64,000 nt of DNA from Paenibacillus odorifer (GTDB lineage Bacteria; Bacillota; Bacilli; Paenibacillales; Paenibacillaceae): positions 5,270,001 through 5,334,000 of the forward strand of contig NZ_CP009428.1 of NCBI RefSeq assembly GCF_000758725.1, written 5' to 3'. How positions within the stretch are numbered: the first letter of the stretch is position 1; every line of letters begins with the position of its first letter. A program made the translations under genes and the position numbers. Of the stretch, positions 62,647 to 64,000 are shown piece after piece. Under the pieces are notes generated by a model that saw only the letters and a list, made by a program, of their open reading frames with translations, searched no databases and was not told the DNA's origin.

Positions 62647-63768
62647 ATGACAAAAGCAAAACAAGACACCCGTGTCGTCGTCGGCATGTCCGGAGGGGTC
62701 GATTCCTCCGTCACGGCGCTTCTGCTCAAGCAGCAGGGCTATGACGTCATCGGCATCTTCATGAAGAACTGGGACGATACCGACGAATTCGGAGTATGTA
62801 CGGCCGAAAGCGATGCAGAGGATGTTCGCCGCGTATGCGAGCAGATTGATATTCCTTACTATACCGTTAATTTCGAGAAGGAATACTTTGATAAGGTATT
62901 TTCTTATTTTCTCGATGAATATAAGGCCGGCCGGACGCCAAATCCTGACGTCATGTGCAACCGCGAGATTAAGTTTGGAGAATTTTTGAACAAAGCTCTT
63001 CAGCTTGGTGCCGATTATGTCGCAACTGGACATTACGCACGTGTTATAGAAGAAGATGGTGTGTACAAGCTGCTCCGCGGCGTAGACAACAATAAGGATC
63101 AAACCTATTTCCTGAATGCACTGGGGCAACATCAACTCTCTAAAACAATGTTCCCTATTGGACATCTGCCGAAACCTGAAGTGCGGAGAATTGCTGAAGA
63201 AGCAGGACTTTACACTGCCAAGAAAAAAGATAGCACAGGCGTCTGCTTTATCGGCGAGCGCAACTTCCGCGAATTCCTCAGTCAATATCTCCCGGCACAA
63301 GCTGGCGATATGGTTGACATAGTAACTGGAGAGATCAAAGGCCGCCACGACGGACTTATGTATTACACGTTAGGCCAACGCCAAGGCCTTGGTATTGGTG
63401 GCTCTGGCAACGGCGAACCGTGGTTTGTAGCTGAGAAAGACCTTAGCCGCAACATTCTTTATGTAGTACAAGGAGACAAGCACCATAGCCTGTACTCCAC
63501 TAGCCTGATTGCTTCCGGTGTTAACTGGATTGACGGCCAAGAGCTTGGGCAAGAGCCGCTGAAATGCACCGCCAAATTCCGGTATCGCCAGCCAGATCAA
63601 GGCGTGACCCTTACAGCGCGTGAAGATGGAACAATAACTGTAGCCTTTGATGTTCCACAAAAAGCTATCACACCTGGTCAAGCCGTTGTCTTCTATCTCG
63701 GCGAGCAATGTCTCGGCGGCGGAACGATAGAATACGCGGAGAAGGTTGTTCCTTCAGCACAAGTGTGA
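62647..63768 (+). CDS. mnmA: tRNA-specific 2-thiouridylase MnmA, about 373 aa
   Basis: Makes 2-thiouridine at position 34 of tRNA Lys, Glu and Gln. ATP motif SGGVDSS; catalytic cysteine in NPDVMCNREIKFGEF; second cysteine in KDSTGVCFIGERNFREF. MTKAKQDTRVVVGMSGGVDS is the usual start at ATG 62647; two ATGs further up (62611, 62635) are in frame, none with a strong ribosome-binding site, so the start is uncertain. Sulfur comes from the cysteine desulfurase about 10 kb away. Confidence 0.95.
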   Translation: MTKAKQDTRVVVGMSGGVDSSVTALLLKQQGYDVIGIFMKNWDDTDEFGVCTAESDAEDVRRVCEQIDIPYYTVNFEKEYFDKVFSYFLDEYKAGRTPNPDVMCNREIKFGEFLNKALQLGADYVATGHYARVIEEDGVYKLLRGVDNNKDQTYFLNALGQHQLSKTMFPIGHLPKPEVRRIAEEAGLYTAKKKDSTGVCFIGERNFREFLSQYLPAQAGDMVDIVTGEIKGRHDGLMYYTLGQRQGLGIGGSGNGEPWFVAEKDLSRNILYVVQGDKHHSLYSTSLIASGVNWIDGQELGQEPLKCTAKFRYRQPDQGVTLTAREDGTITVAFDVPQKAITPGQAVVFYLGEQCLGGGTIEYAEKVVPSAQV

Positions 63769-63841
63769 ATGTATACCAAGCTTCTATAAAAGCTTGATCT
63801 ACAAGTAATCGTAGTAACTCACAATATCTAACAAACGTACC

Positions 63842-63887
63842 AAAGCACGAAATAGTTGTATTTAATACAGCTATTTCGTGCTTTTTT
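63842..63887 (+). terminator. Terminator of mnmA
   Basis: AAAGCACGAAATAG/CTATTTCGTGCTTT stem of 14 bp extended by AGTTGTAT.../...ATACAGCT in the loop, then T6. The inner arm is a copy of the 21-bp palindrome family. Confidence 0.9.
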
Positions 63888-63986
63888 ATTTCTTTTTGGG
63901 TTTTAGTTGTATATTGTACAGTTAAACTGAGCTTATACCTCAATAAATACCCATATACTGATAAATAGTTGTATGAAGTGCAACTA
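63853..63986. repeat. Three 21-bp palindromes at 51 and 62-bp spacing
   Basis: TAGTTGTAT-TTA-ATACAGCTA at 63853, TAGTTGTAT-ATT-GTACAGTTA at 63904 and TAGTTGTAT-GAA-GTGCAACTA at 63966. The last, read on the minus strand, differs by one base from the element at 40643. Spacings 51 and 62 equal those at the 40.6-kb array. The array probably runs beyond the window. Confidence 0.8.
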
Positions 63987-64000
63987 AATTACGTTGGCGC

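Noticed and set aside
63777..63796. CAAGCTT hairpin after mnmA as a terminator
   Set aside because: No T-run follows; the stronger hairpin at 63842 is the better choice.

Overview
The window is chromosomal DNA of a spore-forming Bacillota, most likely Paenibacillus or a close relative. The evidence is spore genes (gpr, spoIIP), a Vpr-like subtilase with SLH surface-anchoring repeats, a CIRCE-controlled hrcA-grpE-dnaK-dnaJ operon, the comER/comEA/comEB/comEC competence genes, holA-rpsT, a T-box leader on leuS, and many two-component/ABC sugar modules with AraC-type regulators. No rRNA, tRNA, CRISPR array, phage or transposase gene was seen. All functional names rest on recognisable motifs and general family knowledge; no database search was run.

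Layout. 0-5.6 kb: the 5' end of a short membrane protein, a YfhD-like small protein, an unknown 119-aa protein and a 1518-aa surface subtilase. 5.6-7.3 kb: a gene-free block with about 3.25 copies of a 233-bp tandem repeat followed by about 78 copies of a G-rich heptamer (GGGGTTC). 7.36-12.5 kb: heat-shock operon. 12.5-14.3 kb: an ArgA-like acetyltransferase and hemW. 14.5-22.6 kb: an inserted catabolic module (FAD oxidoreductase, two sugar permeases, binding lipoprotein, AraC-type response regulator, histidine kinase). 22.7-30 kb: conserved housekeeping/sporulation block lepA, an anchored protein, spoIIP, gpr, divergent rpsT, a lipoprotein and holA. 30-41 kb: an insert between holA and comEC with two ECF sigma/partner operons, KDG metabolism (eda, kdgK, a LacI regulator), a GH115 glycosidase and several intergenic repeats. 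41-46.3 kb: comEC, comEB, comEA and divergent comER. 46.3-53.9 kb: leuS with T-box, an AI-2E-type permease, zinc-ribbon and PRC-barrel proteins, cysteine desulfurase, a TudS/DUF523 protein and a HMCES/YedK-type protein. 54-58.4 kb: two glycosyltransferases, an unknown beta-rich protein and an Asp-box propeller protein. 58.5-61.9 kb: small accessory genes (CMD/AhpD-like, MarR, two GNATs, a YczE-like protein, a 30-aa membrane peptide). 61.9-63.8 kb: cymR and mnmA, divergent.

How the genes work together. In the Bacillus arrangement comEC-holA-rpsT-gpr-spoIIP-lepA-hemW-hrcA-grpE-dnaK-dnaJ is nearly continuous; here that backbone is intact in order but carries inserts at comEC/holA and lepA/hemW. 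Likewise cymR, the cysteine desulfurase and mnmA, adjacent in Bacillus, are split by about 9 kb of accessory genes. GH115 (glucuronic acid release from xylan), kdgK and eda could form part of one uronate route.

The least ordinary signals are non-coding. They are the heptamer array, which can form G-quadruplexes; the 233-bp repeat and a diverged inverted relative 28 kb away; and a family of 21-bp palindromes set at alternating 51/62-bp spacing in two places 23 kb apart. Several start codons were moved from the longest possible ORF to sites with a ribosome-binding site or a promoter that excludes the longer form.
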